A stretch of DNA of 64,000 bases. Source: Leifsonia sp. Root4. GTDB lineage: Bacteria > Actinomycetota > Actinomycetes > Actinomycetales > Microbacteriaceae. The notes below the pieces were generated by a model. It was not told the DNA's origin, made no database searches, and saw nothing but the letters and a program-made list of their open reading frames with translations. Of the stretch, positions 26,395-35,173 are shown in pieces. The translations under genes and the position numbers were made by a program. The stretch lies in NCBI RefSeq assembly GCF_001425085.1, contig NZ_LMDN01000004.1, positions 62,001 through 126,000 on the forward strand, given 5' to 3'. The stretch's first letter is position 1. Each line of letters begins with the position of its first letter.

Positions 26395-26545
26395 ACTGGG
26401 GGCCGCGGCGATCACGTCGCGCACTCGGCTTCGGGGGCGGCCTCGTTTCTCGGCTGCTCCCTCGAGCCAGCGTGAGTCATAGGGCGGCACGGTTTCGACA
26501 GGCTCAACCAGCGGAGAACGCACGCGAAGCCCTGAGCTGATCAGC
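26395..26545. repeat. Dispersed ~150-bp element, copy 2
   Basis: It shares three ordered blocks with the complement of 9550-9712 and includes one copy of the TTTCGACAGGCTCAACCAGCGG word at about 26490-26512. It lies upstream of the LacI gene and beyond the tRNA terminator. No gene is seen. Confidence 0.6.
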
Positions 26546-26588
26546 CGACACGGGCGCCGCGGCATCCGCGGAACGTGCGGGAAAAGAA

Positions 26589-26620
26589 AAAGCTCCAAGA
26601 CGGCGAGATCTTGGAGCTTT
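26589..26620 (-). terminator. Intrinsic terminator of the tRNA-Thr/tRNA-Met transcript
   Basis: AAAGCTCCAAGA / TCTTGGAGCTTT is a 12-bp stem with an 8-base loop. On the minus strand it is followed by TTTTCTTTTC. Confidence 0.85.
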
Positions 26621-26640
26621 AAAGGTGGGCCTGGACCCTG

Positions 26641-26714
26641 TAGCTGAGGCGGGGATCGATCCCGCGACCTCACGATTATGAGTCGTGCGCTCTAACCATC
26701 TGAGCTACTCAGCC
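26641..26714 (-). tRNA. tRNA-Met (CAT), elongator
   Basis: A cloverleaf with acceptor GGCTGAG/CTCAGCT, D-arm GCTCAGATGGTTAGAGC, anticodon loop CTCATAA and T-arm GCGGGATCGATCCCCGC. CCA is not encoded. It is cotranscribed after tRNA-Thr, 27 bases apart. Position 54 is A rather than T. Confidence 0.9.
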
Positions 26715-26741
26715 GTGGGCTCTATGTGAACACAAAGCCAG

Positions 26742-26813
<72 letters not shown>

Positions 26814-26891
26814 GAAACCATCTCGCTGTGAAGTTCACGGCGAATTTGGCAACCAGTAGAGAATATCAAAAGATTCGGGCGCCCGTGACCA

Positions 26892-28865
26892 TCACGGGCT
26901 CTCCACCCCCGAAAGTGCCCATGCGGCGAACTGCGGGCCCACCGCGCTGAGCGTGATTCCGTCGTCGGATGTCACGAGCCGGGCGCCGTCGAAACCGTCG
27001 ACTTCCGCGCCAAACAAGGGCAGTGGGGCATCTGCTTCGGTGAACGCGGTGGCGAGCGCCGCCGCAGGAATCGTCACGGAGAAGTCGCCACGCCCGGCCG
27101 CAACAAGCACAGAATTTCCCGCCGACTCGCGCACGAACACCAACACGTCGTCGCCGACGTGCAGCCAGCGCATGCCGCCGCCGTTCAGGGCCGGCTGGCT
27201 GCGCCGCAGGGCGATGAGTGCGGCGTAGAGCGCGGTGGTGTCGCGAGCGAGGTCTCGACGCGCTCGGTCCTCGCTACTCGAGCGGGACGGGTCCTCGCCC
27301 AGGAGCTGCCACGGGATCGGCGTGCGCGAGGCCTCGCCGTCGACGCCGACGAGACCGAACTCGTCACCGGCGAAGACCACGGGGATGCCGGGCAGCGTCG
27401 CGGCGAGCCCGAACGCCACAGGCACCGTGCCCGGCAGCGCGCTCGTGAGGAAGCGGGGCGTGTCGTGCGTGTTCAGCGCGTTCAGCGTGCCGAGGCGGGT
27501 GCGCCACGGAAAGCCCGAGACGAAGCGGTTGTGCGCCTCGAAGAACTGCGCCCCGGTGTGCGCGGGAACCTGGGCATCGGCGAATCCGATGCCGCCCGCT
27601 GCCCGGCTCCCCGGCCGCATGAGCCAGCTCCACAGCGGCCGCGTGAACGGCGAGTAGGTCATGGCTCCGTGCCAGGCGTCGCCCTGGAAATCACTCGCGG
27701 CGTCGTTGGTCGACTCCCCCAGCAGGATCGTGTCGGGGTTCACCTCCGCCATGGTGCGCCGGATCGTCTGGCGCACCTCGGCGTTCAGGTCTTCCGCGCC
27801 GAGCCTGCCGGTCATGTTGGCGACGTCGATGCGCCAGCCGTCGAGGCTGAAGGGCGGCTTCAGCCAGCGGGCGACGACCGAATCCGGGCCCTCGATGAAA
27901 CGCCGGCGCAGCTCGCGAGAGCCCCAGTTGAACTTGGGCAGGCTGGGGACACCGAGCCACGACTCGTAGCCGTCGTTGTCGGCATCCCGCCAGTAATAGA
28001 AGTCGCTCTCCTGCGCATCCGGGTGATGGTGCGCGGCCAGGAACCACTCGTGGGCATCGCCGGAGTGGTTGCTGGTGAGGTCGCCGATCACGCGGATGCC
28101 GCGGGCGTGGGCCGCCTCGACCAGGCGCACCAGCGCATCGTCACCGCCGAGCAGCGGATCGACCGCGTCGAAGGTCAACGCGTCGTAGCGGTGGTTGGAG
28201 CGGCCGGCGAAGACGGGCGTGAGGTAGAGCAGGTTGATGCCGAGCGCGTCGAGGTGATCGAGGTGTTCCAGCACGCCGTCGAGGTCTCCCCCGAAGAACT
28301 GGGCGCTGCGGCCGGGCGGGTTCGGGTCGAGCGGGTCATCCCAGGCTGCCGGGATCGCCCACTCCGGCAGCGGGCGCTCGTCGGCGGCGGCGGAGCGCGC
28401 GAAGCGGTCGGGGAACACCTGGTAGAGCACGCTGGAGGCGAGCCAGGCCGGCGGCCCGATCTCGGGCGCGCTGGCGACGAGCTTGAAGTCCTCGCTGTCG
28501 CGGGTCTCGGTGTCGTGCAGCCCCTCGGCGTTCAGCCAGAGCTGGCGCGGGGAGCCTGCGCCCACGGAATCAGACGCCGTCTGGCCCTGCAAGAGGAAGC
28601 GGTAGCCGTGCACCGGGTTCTCGACCTCGACCTCGGCCTGCCACCATGCCCAGCCGTTCCGCTCGCCGAGCAGCACGGCCGGAGCGAATCGCGGCTCGTG
28701 GTTGGGGTTGGAGCGCACGCTCACCGCGTCGAGACTGGCCAGGCCGAGTGCCGCGAGGCCCTCTGCGCCGGCTGGCACCCGCAGCCGCACGCTCACCTCC
28801 TCGCCGAGCACGGGCGCCTGCGTCGAGACGTGCAGTGGGGAACCGTCGTGGTGGGGTGCGAGCAT
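26892..28865 (-). CDS. GH13 alpha-amylase-family enzyme (cyclomaltodextrinase/neopullulanase-like)
   Basis: About 657 residues. An N-terminal domain of around 130 residues (CBM34-like position) precedes the barrel beginning SSVLYQVFPDRFA. The four GH13 regions are GDLTSNHS, DGWRIDVANM (nucleophile Asp347), ILLGEST (acid Glu) and LNTHDT. No signal peptide, so it likely degrades imported maltodextrins or cyclodextrins. It is last in the malE-F-G operon, 71 bases after malG. The segment at 27247-27283 (about RSSSEDRARRDLAR in the protein) is a copy of an intergenic repeat. The ATG at 28865 (MLAPHHDGSPLHV) is preferred over 28907. Confidence 0.88.
   Translation of the reverse strand: MLAPHHDGSPLHVSTQAPVLGEEVSVRLRVPAGAEGLAALGLASLDAVSVRSNPNHEPRFAPAVLLGERNGWAWWQAEVEVENPVHGYRFLLQGQTASDSVGAGSPRQLWLNAEGLHDTETRDSEDFKLVASAPEIGPPAWLASSVLYQVFPDRFARSAAADERPLPEWAIPAAWDDPLDPNPPGRSAQFFGGDLDGVLEHLDHLDALGINLLYLTPVFAGRSNHRYDALTFDAVDPLLGGDDALVRLVEAAHARGIRVIGDLTSNHSGDAHEWFLAAHHHPDAQESDFYYWRDADNDGYESWLGVPSLPKFNWGSRELRRRFIEGPDSVVARWLKPPFSLDGWRIDVANMTGRLGAEDLNAEVRQTIRRTMAEVNPDTILLGESTNDAASDFQGDAWHGAMTYSPFTRPLWSWLMRPGSRAAGGIGFADAQVPAHTGAQFFEAHNRFVSGFPWRTRLGTLNALNTHDTPRFLTSALPGTVPVAFGLAATLPGIPVVFAGDEFGLVGVDGEASRTPIPWQLLGEDPSRSSSEDRARRDLARDTTALYAALIALRRSQPALNGGGMRWLHVGDDVLVFVRESAGNSVLVAAGRGDFSVTIPAAALATAFTEADAPLPLFGAEVDGFDGARLVTSDDGITLSAVGPQFAAWALSGVESP
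27247..27283. repeat. Intergenic palindromic element embedded in the GH13 coding sequence
   Basis: GCGAGGTCTCGACGCGCTCG followed by GTCCTCGCTACTCGAGC differs at only a few bases from the intergenic element at 799-835. It is translated in frame as a polar Arg/Ser/Asp-rich insertion before the C-terminal domain of the enzyme. Confidence 0.75.
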
Positions 28866-28936
28866 GCGCCTATTCTCCACTTCCGTGGTGACGGGCGAGC
28901 CCGCCACCGAGCCAATCCTGGGTATCGTGGCGTGCG

Positions 28937-29899
28937 TTACTTCACCGAACCGGCCGTCAGGCCGCCAACGATGTACTTCTGCAGGTACAGGAACAGCGCC
29001 ATCACAGGCAGCGCGGCCATCACCGCACCGGCACAGAACGCGCTCCAGTCGGCGTAGCGCGGGTTGGAGACGAGCTTGGTGAGCCCGACCGCGAGGGTCT
29101 GCTTCTCCGGGTCGATCAGGATCACGGATGCCACCACGAATTCGTTGACGGTCGCGATGAAGCTGAGCAGCGCAACGACGGCCAGGATCGGCGCGACCAG
29201 GCGCAGGATGATCGTGAAGAAGATGCGGGCGTGGCTGGCGCCGTCGATCTTGGCCGCCTCGTCGATCTCCTTGGGCACGGTGTTGAAGAAGCCGTACATC
29301 AGGAAGGTGTTCACACCGAGCGCACCGCCGAGGTAGACCATGATCAGGCCGATGTGGGTGTTGAGACCCAGCGCGGGGAACCAGTCGCCGATCTTCGACA
29401 TCAGCAGGAAGATCGCCACAACGGCCAACAGCTGCGGGAACATCTGGATGATCACGATCGACACCAGGCCGAACCGCCGCCCGGTGAAGCGCATGCGCGA
29501 GAAGGCATACGCGGCGAGGGCGCCGAGGAATACGGTCGCGATGGCTGTGATGCCTGCCACCAGGAGCGTGTTCATGAACCAGCTCGTGTACGGGATGTCC
29601 GGGCTGCTGAGGATGCGCAGGTAGCTCTCGAAGCCGATCGCCGAGAACAGCGCGTTCGAGCCGGTCAGCGTGCCCTGCGGGTTGAGCGAGCTGGAGAGCA
29701 CGAACAGCAGCGGGAAGCAGGAGAAGACGATCATGACGATGCCGACGACGTGGCGCCAGCCGGTGGCCCGGAACCAGCGGCCGAAGTTGAACGGACGCCG
29801 CTCGTAGACGCCGCGGGTGTTGCCGGCCGTCACGGCCCTGGTCGAGGTGTCGTCGGGATCATTCGTGCCGACGGTGCTGGATGTGTCGATGGCGTTCAT
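28937..29899 (-). CDS. malG: Maltose/maltodextrin ABC transporter permease MalG
   Basis: 320 residues, six helices, with the EAA loop VPKEIDEAAKIDGASHARIFFTIILRLVAPI. The N-terminal cytoplasmic part is about 45 residues. The ATG overlaps the malF stop (TAATG). It works with MalF as the channel, energised by an ATPase not encoded here. Confidence 0.92.
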   Translation of the reverse strand: MNAIDTSSTVGTNDPDDTSTRAVTAGNTRGVYERRPFNFGRWFRATGWRHVVGIVMIVFSCFPLLFVLSSSLNPQGTLTGSNALFSAIGFESYLRILSSPDIPYTSWFMNTLLVAGITAIATVFLGALAAYAFSRMRFTGRRFGLVSIVIIQMFPQLLAVVAIFLLMSKIGDWFPALGLNTHIGLIMVYLGGALGVNTFLMYGFFNTVPKEIDEAAKIDGASHARIFFTIILRLVAPILAVVALLSFIATVNEFVVASVILIDPEKQTLAVGLTKLVSNPRYADWSAFCAGAVMAALPVMALFLYLQKYIVGGLTAGSVK

Positions 29900-31536
29900 T
29901 AGTTGAGGTCCTCCAGCGCCTTGGTCTTGCGGAAGCTGATGATCGCGATGATCGCCACGATCAGGAAGATGATGATCGAGAAGGCGCTCGCCAGCCCGTA
30001 GTCACGCGTCTGACCGGTGAAGGCCACCTTGTAGACCATGGAGATCAGGATGTCGGTATGCCCGACGGGTATGGGAGCGCTGGAGTCGCGCGGCCCACCA
30101 TTGGTCAACATGTAGATCAGGTTGAAGTTGTTGAAGTTGAAGGCGAAGGATGCGATCAGCAGCGGCGCGACCGAGACGAGCAGCAGCGGCAGCTTGATCA
30201 GCCGGAACACCGCCCAGGGTTTTGCCCCGTCGACGGTTGCCGCTTCCTGCAGTTCCTCTGGGATCGACTGCAGTGCTCCGGTGCAGACCAGGAACATATA
30301 GGGGAATCCGAGCCAGAGGTTCACGATGAGGATCGAGACCTTCGCCAACGTCGGGTCTGTCAGCCAGGGAACATCCGCGCCGCCGAGCAACACCTGGTTG
30401 ATGAACCCGAAGCTCTCGTTCATGAGCCCGGCCCACACCAGCGCAGAGAGGAAGGAAGGGAAGGCGTAGGGCAGGATCATCAGCACGCGGTAGAACTTGC
30501 GGCCGCGCATGCGCATGTCGTTGAAGACGATGGCGAGGAAGAGGCCGAGGAAGAAGGTCGTGGCGACCGAGACGATCGCGAAGACGAAGGTCCAGATCGT
30601 CACGTACACGAGCGGGCCGCGGATGCTCTCGTCGGTGAGAGCACGCACGAAGTTTTCGCCGCCGACCACGATCTGCCAACCGGGGAGCAGCTGCTCGCCG
30701 TCATCCGCCGTGAAGGCTCCGGTGCCGTTGTCGGTGTAGACGGTGCCGGTCGTGGTGTCGGTCATGGTGCCTGCGGCCTCGTCGTACTCGAGGGTCGAGA
30801 CGTAGAGGTAGCCGCTCGTGCCGTCCGGCGTGCGCAGCGCGCCGTCGTTGGGGTCCTCGGATGCCGGAACGGCGAGTGCGGTGATGGCATCGCTCTGCGC
30901 GATGATCTCCTGGAAGCTCAGGGTGCTGTAGCCGTCGAGCGCGACAGCCTTGTCGCCGTCGAACTCGGCGTTGTCGACCGTGCGCAGCGGGGTTTCGGCG
31001 TTTCCAACGCTCACCTCGCCATCGGGGTCAGTGACGAGCAGGTTGAGCTGACCGGCCCGCTCGAGCACCGTCACGGCGTAGGTCGGCGAATCCTCGACGC
31101 GCTCGAGCGCGGAGCTCATCAACGCCGAGACCGCCTGCTCTTTGGTGCCGTTGTGGCCGGTGCCATAGTTGGTGAAGCCGATGTACGCGGTGTAACCGAG
31201 CACGAAGATCTGGAAAATCACCAGGAAGATCACACCGGGCGTCAGGTACTTGGCCGGAAGCTTGCGCTTGCTGAGGTAAACCCAGTTGATCATTCCCGTC
31301 GCGACGACCACGATGCCGATCACGAGCCACTCGCGCTGGGCGAGCAGGATGAAGATCGCCGTCAGCGCCAGCGCGTCCAACACGCCAAGGGCGATGATCT
31401 TGACGAGGATGCCCCGGATGCCGCCGGATGCCGCGTCGGCGATGTTCGACGCCTTGCGCTGCCTCGGGCTCAGCTTCGGTGGCCCCTCGACCGTGGCCTC
31501 CAGGCCGGCGGAGACGTTCTCGGTGGTGCTACTCAT
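29899..31536 (-). CDS. malF: Maltose/maltodextrin ABC transporter permease MalF
   Basis: About 545 residues with eight predicted helices. It has a long extracytoplasmic domain between the early and late helices, as in enteric MalF, followed by FVRALTDESIRGPLVYVTIW and the EAA loop IPEELQEAATVDGAKPWAVFRLIKLPLL. The long P2-like loop contacts the binding protein. The ATG at 31536 (MSSTTENVSAG) is chosen over an upstream extension through the intergenic hairpin. Confidence 0.92.
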   Translation of the reverse strand: MSSTTENVSAGLEATVEGPPKLSPRQRKASNIADAASGGIRGILVKIIALGVLDALALTAIFILLAQREWLVIGIVVVATGMINWVYLSKRKLPAKYLTPGVIFLVIFQIFVLGYTAYIGFTNYGTGHNGTKEQAVSALMSSALERVEDSPTYAVTVLERAGQLNLLVTDPDGEVSVGNAETPLRTVDNAEFDGDKAVALDGYSTLSFQEIIAQSDAITALAVPASEDPNDGALRTPDGTSGYLYVSTLEYDEAAGTMTDTTTGTVYTDNGTGAFTADDGEQLLPGWQIVVGGENFVRALTDESIRGPLVYVTIWTFVFAIVSVATTFFLGLFLAIVFNDMRMRGRKFYRVLMILPYAFPSFLSALVWAGLMNESFGFINQVLLGGADVPWLTDPTLAKVSILIVNLWLGFPYMFLVCTGALQSIPEELQEAATVDGAKPWAVFRLIKLPLLLVSVAPLLIASFAFNFNNFNLIYMLTNGGPRDSSAPIPVGHTDILISMVYKVAFTGQTRDYGLASAFSIIIFLIVAIIAIISFRKTKALEDLN

Positions 31537-31640
31537 CTGTTGCCTGCTCTTCTCGCGTGCCGCGTGCGACGTACTGCTGGAACCTCTTGCAGCGAATCCG
31601 CCCGCACACGGATGTGCCGGGCGAATCGCTGACGAAAGAA

Positions 31641-31677
31641 ATTCCGGGGCGGAGGCCAGCGGCATCCGCCCCGGAAT
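31641..31677 (-). terminator. Hairpin between malE and malF
   Basis: ATTCCGGGGCGGA and TCCGCCCCGGAAT form a 13-bp stem with an 11-base loop, followed on the minus strand by TTTCTTTC. Partial termination here would give more binding protein than permease. Confidence 0.65.
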
Positions 31678-31686
31678 CACGGGGTG

Positions 31687-32928
31687 TTACTTGTTGATTG
31701 CTGCCTGGACGTCGGCGGCGAGCTTCTGCCACGTCGCGACGGGGTCGGCACCGTTGATGATGTCGGCCTCGGCGATTCCCCAGAACTGCCAGACGGCACC
31801 CATGGCCGGGATGGCCGGCATCGGCACGGCCTGCTCACCGACGGCGGCGAAGCCGGCGACGATCGGGTCTGCGGAGGCGGTCTCGGCGGCAGCGGAGAGG
31901 GCGGGGAGGACGTTGCCGGCCTCGAACAGGTCGAGCTGCACGTCTTCGGTGCCGATGTAGTTGACCAGGAAGTCGTTGGCCGCGACCTTGTTCTTCGACT
32001 CGGAGGAGAGGTAGAAGCCCTTGACGCCGGCAAACGGCGAGGCGATCTCTGCGGTCGGGCTCGGAACGGTGTCGATGGCCACGTTGATGCCGGCGTCGAC
32101 AGCAGCACCAACGTTCCACGGACCGGTCAGCCAGAAGGCCGCGGTGCCGTCGAGGAAGGCCTGCTTGGCGATGTCACCGTCGATGTCGGTGTTGAAGACG
32201 CCGGTGCCGTTCTTGCCCTGGCTGCCGAGCCACGTGGCGAACTGCTCGCCGCCGGCGTTGCCGATCTGCAGATCCGTCGGGTCATAGCCCTGGTCGTTGG
32301 TGCCGAAGACGGGGGCGCCGAACGCGGTCTGGAACGGGTAGAGGTGGTACGGGTTGCCCTCTGCACCCTGCTCGACGACGAACGGCTGCGCGAGGCCGGC
32401 GGCCTTGCCCTTGGCGATCATGTCGTCGAAGTTGGCCGCGGCCTCCGGAACGATGTCCGCGTTGCGCAGGACGGCGATGTTCTCGACGGCATAGGGCAGC
32501 AGGTAGACCGAGCCCTCGTAGGTGGCGGCGTCGATGGCGACCTTCAGGTAGTCCGCCGCGCTGTCCCCGAGTTCGAGCGGAGCGACGACACCGTTGGTGC
32601 TGAGCTCGCCGGCCCAGTCGTGGGCGCCCATGGTGATGTCGGGACCCTTGCCGGTCGGCACCTGCTGGATGAAGTCATCCTTGATGGTGTTGTTGTCCTT
32701 GGAGACGAGCTTCACCTCGACACCGGTCTTCTCGGTGTAGGCGGCCGCGGCGCCCTTGAGCGCGTCGACGCGCTCGGCGTCGACCCACACCGTGAGCGAT
32801 CCGGCGGAGGCGCTGGGCTTGTCGCTGGAGCCGGCGCTCGTGTCGCCGCTTGCGCAGCCTGCCAGGGAGAGCGTTGCAACGGCCGCGACTGCGAGGGCAG
32901 CCAGCAGGCCCTTCTTCTTCACCATCAT
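31687..32928 (-). CDS. malE: Maltose/maltodextrin-binding lipoprotein MalE
   Basis: 413 residues. Signal sequence MMVKKKGLLAALAVAAVATL and lipobox SLAGC (Cys25), then a Ser-rich linker and the binding domain (SLTVWVDAERVDALKGAAAAY, GPDITMGAHDWAGEL, FWLTGPWNVGAAVDAG, MGAVWQFWGIAEADIINGADP). These are classic MalE patterns. The start is MMV with AAAGG 7 bases before it. It is first in the operon, with a promoter and LacI-type operator about 140 bases upstream. Confidence 0.93.
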   Translation of the reverse strand: MMVKKKGLLAALAVAAVATLSLAGCASGDTSAGSSDKPSASAGSLTVWVDAERVDALKGAAAAYTEKTGVEVKLVSKDNNTIKDDFIQQVPTGKGPDITMGAHDWAGELSTNGVVAPLELGDSAADYLKVAIDAATYEGSVYLLPYAVENIAVLRNADIVPEAAANFDDMIAKGKAAGLAQPFVVEQGAEGNPYHLYPFQTAFGAPVFGTNDQGYDPTDLQIGNAGGEQFATWLGSQGKNGTGVFNTDIDGDIAKQAFLDGTAAFWLTGPWNVGAAVDAGINVAIDTVPSPTAEIASPFAGVKGFYLSSESKNKVAANDFLVNYIGTEDVQLDLFEAGNVLPALSAAAETASADPIVAGFAAVGEQAVPMPAIPAMGAVWQFWGIAEADIINGADPVATWQKLAADVQAAINK

Positions 32929-33062
32929 TGGTGTGCCTTTCGTTAAGCGCTGTGAGTTGGCCCCCAGCCGCTGCGGTGAGCACCCGTGGTGCACCGTCAC
33001 GCCCGAAAGGCCGTTCTCTCGATGTGCTGCGGTCGCACGCGATCAGGTGACCTCGACAACTA

Positions 33063-33076
33063 TGCAAGCGATTACA
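33063..33076. promoter_or_regulatory. LacI-type operator 1 (malE promoter)
   Basis: TGCAAGCGATTACA fits the shared consensus TGNAAGCGRTKACA. It lies immediately after the malE -10 box and covers the expected start of transcription. Confidence 0.7.
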
Positions 33077-33105
33077 TGTATACCTGCTCCGTCGAGCAAT
33101 CACAA
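33077..33105 (-). promoter_or_regulatory. malE promoter
   Basis: On the minus strand TTGTGA (33105-33100), an exact 17-base spacer, then TATACA (33082-33077). The start of transcription should be near 33070, inside operator 1, leaving about 140 bases of leader. Confidence 0.7.
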
Positions 33106-33151
33106 CTCGCCGTGATCAGACCGTTACGCATGGATGCTGGCCAAAATTCTA

Positions 33152-33165
33152 TGTAAGCGGTGACA
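33152..33165. promoter_or_regulatory. LacI-type operator 2
   Basis: TGTAAGCGGTGACA matches operator 1 in 11 of 14 bases. Its centre is 31 bp (three helical turns) from operator 3 and 89 bp from operator 1. Confidence 0.65.
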
Positions 33166-33182
33166 GCGACGCGCCACCAATG

Positions 33183-33196
33183 TGTAACCGCTTTCA
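33183..33196. promoter_or_regulatory. LacI-type operator 3 (alpha-glucosidase promoter)
   Basis: TGTAACCGCTTTCA, the complement of TGAAAGCGGTTACA, overlaps the -35 position of the alpha-glucosidase promoter. Confidence 0.7.
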
Positions 33197-33214
33197 TTTC
33201 GGGGCGAATCATCG

Positions 33215-33220
33215 TATGGT
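33215..33220 (+). promoter_or_regulatory. -10 box TATGGT for leaderless alpha-glucosidase
   Basis: TATGGT is followed by 7 bases and then the ATG at 33228. No ribosome site precedes the ATG. TTTCAT at 33192-33197 is a weak -35 at 17-base spacing. Confidence 0.6.
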
Positions 33221-33227
33221 TTCCGTC

Positions 33228-34937
33228 ATGACTACAGAGTGGTGGCGCACTGCCGCGATTTACCAGATTTACCCACGCTCCTTCGCAGACGCGAACGGCG
33301 ACGGCATGGGCGACCTCGCCGGCATCACCTCGCGGATGCCGGCCCTGGCCGAACTGGGCATCGACGCCATCTGGCTCTCCCCGTTCCAGACCTCCCCCCA
33401 GCGCGACGCCGGCTACGACGTCGCCGACTACTGCGACGTCGACCCGCTGTTCGGCAGCCTGGCCGACTTCGACGAGATGCTCGCAGAGGCGCACGCCCGC
33501 GGCATCCGCGTGATCGTCGACCTCGTGCCCAACCACTCCTCCGACCAGCACCCCTGGTTCGTCGAGGCGCTCGCTGCGGCCGAGGGCAGCGCAGAGCGCG
33601 CCCGCTACCTGTTCCGCGACGGCAGCGGCGAGAACGGCGAGCTCCCCCCGAACAACTGGGAATCGGTCTTCGGAGGCCGTGCCTGGACCCGGGTGACCAA
33701 CCCGGACGGCACCCCCGGCCAGTGGTACCTGCACCTCTTCGACAGCTCCCAGCCCGACTTCGACTGGAGCAACGAGGAGGTGCGCGAGGAGTTCCGCCGC
33801 ATCCTGCGGTTCTGGCTCGACCGCGGAGTCGACGGCTTCCGTGTCGATGTTGCCCACGGCTTGGTCAAGGCCGATGGCCTGCCCGACTACACCCCGCCGG
33901 CCGAGGGCGGCAGCATGGGCGGGGCGGCCGGCCTCGAGGGGCTCAACGAGGGCGCGCTCGATGAGCTTCCGAGCGCGCCGTACTGGGCACAGGACGGCGT
34001 GCACGAGATCTACCGTGACTGGCGCGTGCTGCTCGACGAGTACCCCGGCGAGCGGATCCTGGCCGCAGAGGCCTGGGTCGACCCGCTGCCTCGGACCGCG
34101 CTGTGGGTGCGCCCGGACGAGATGCACCAGGCGTTCAACTTCGCCTACCTCGAGACGCCCTGGAAGGCCGACGCCCTCCGCCGCGTCATCGATGACTCGC
34201 TGGCGACCTTCGCCTCGGTCGGCGCTCCGAGCACCTGGGTGCTCTCGAACCACGACGTCGTGCGCCACGCCTCCCGCCTCGCGCTCACGGCCGAGAACCC
34301 GCAGGGCCACGGCATCGGGCCGAAGTCCAAGGGCCTGCCGATCGCCGAACTCGGCCTGCGCCGCGCCCGCGCGGCCACCGCGCTGATGCTCGCCCTGCCC
34401 GGCAGCGCATACATCTACCAGGGCGAGGAGCTCGGCCTGCCCGAGGTCATCAACCTGCCGGACGACGCTCGCCAGGACCCGACGTGGTTCCGCACCGAGG
34501 GCGAGCGCTACGGCCGTGACGGCTGCCGCGTTCCGCTGCCCTGGGAGGGCTCGTCGCCCTCCTACGGCTTCGGTGCCGGTACCGCCTCGTGGCTGCCGCA
34601 GCCGACCGAATGGGCGGAGCTCGCCCGCGACAAGCAGTCCGGCGTCGAGGGGTCGACCCTCGAGATGTACAAGCTCGCCTTGCGGCTGCGCCGCGAGCTC
34701 GGCCTGGCATCCGGAACGCTGGAGTGGCTCGGCGCGGATGAACTCGGCGCGAGCGACGACCTCGTCGCCTTCCGCAACGGCGGCGTCACGGTGATCGGCA
34801 ACACGGGCTCGAGTGCCGTGCAGCTGCCTGCAGCCGTCGGCTCGACCGTGCTGCTCACGAGCGGCCCGCTCGATGCTGGCGCCGACGCGACTGCACTCAC
34901 GCTGCCGGCCGACACGACCGTCTGGCTGTCCGCCTAG
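33228..34937 (+). CDS. GH13 alpha-glucosidase / oligo-1,6-glucosidase
   Basis: 569 residues. It starts MTTEWWRTAAIYQIYPRSFADANGDGMGDLAGI, the standard opening of alpha-glucosidases. Region I is DLVPNHSS, region II GFRVDVAHG with nucleophile Asp207, region III AAEAWV, and region IV LSNHDVVRH. It is intracellular and hydrolyses maltose or isomaltose taken in by MalEFG. It is divergent from malE and shares the operator cluster. The start codon is fixed by the conserved N-terminus and by the -10 box 7 bases upstream. A long hairpin follows the gene. Confidence 0.93.
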   Translation: MTTEWWRTAAIYQIYPRSFADANGDGMGDLAGITSRMPALAELGIDAIWLSPFQTSPQRDAGYDVADYCDVDPLFGSLADFDEMLAEAHARGIRVIVDLVPNHSSDQHPWFVEALAAAEGSAERARYLFRDGSGENGELPPNNWESVFGGRAWTRVTNPDGTPGQWYLHLFDSSQPDFDWSNEEVREEFRRILRFWLDRGVDGFRVDVAHGLVKADGLPDYTPPAEGGSMGGAAGLEGLNEGALDELPSAPYWAQDGVHEIYRDWRVLLDEYPGERILAAEAWVDPLPRTALWVRPDEMHQAFNFAYLETPWKADALRRVIDDSLATFASVGAPSTWVLSNHDVVRHASRLALTAENPQGHGIGPKSKGLPIAELGLRRARAATALMLALPGSAYIYQGEELGLPEVINLPDDARQDPTWFRTEGERYGRDGCRVPLPWEGSSPSYGFGAGTASWLPQPTEWAELARDKQSGVEGSTLEMYKLALRLRRELGLASGTLEWLGADELGASDDLVAFRNGGVTVIGNTGSSAVQLPAAVGSTVLLTSGPLDAGADATALTLPADTTVWLSA

Positions 34938-34952
34938 CGCGCACCGTAGAAA

Positions 34953-35009
34953 CGCAGAAGGAGAGCGCCTCCGGCCCGCATATGCGGCCGGAGGCGCTCT
35001 CCTTCTGCG
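34953..35009 (+). terminator. Very long terminator hairpin after alpha-glucosidase
   Basis: A perfect 24-bp stem, CGCAGAAGGAGAGCGCCTCC plus GGCC and its complement, with a 9-base loop CGCATATGC. It lies 16 bases after the stop and may also serve the convergent peptidase gene. Confidence 0.85.
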
Positions 35010-35173
35010 TGCTTGGTGTCCTTAGACCGGGCCGCGGTGTGCTCCCCGGCGCACCGGCGCGAGCAATCCGCCTCCGGCAGCTGCCAGACGCCCATCAGGC
35101 CAGAATTCAGCGCTGTGTCGTGCGCGCGCGGCTGTGTGCTTCTGCGCTGTCGAGGGAGAAGCGAGCGGAGGAG

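Noticed and set aside
32929-33062. Riboswitch in the long malE leader
   Set aside because: No recognisable aptamer fold; the operators and promoter explain the region.
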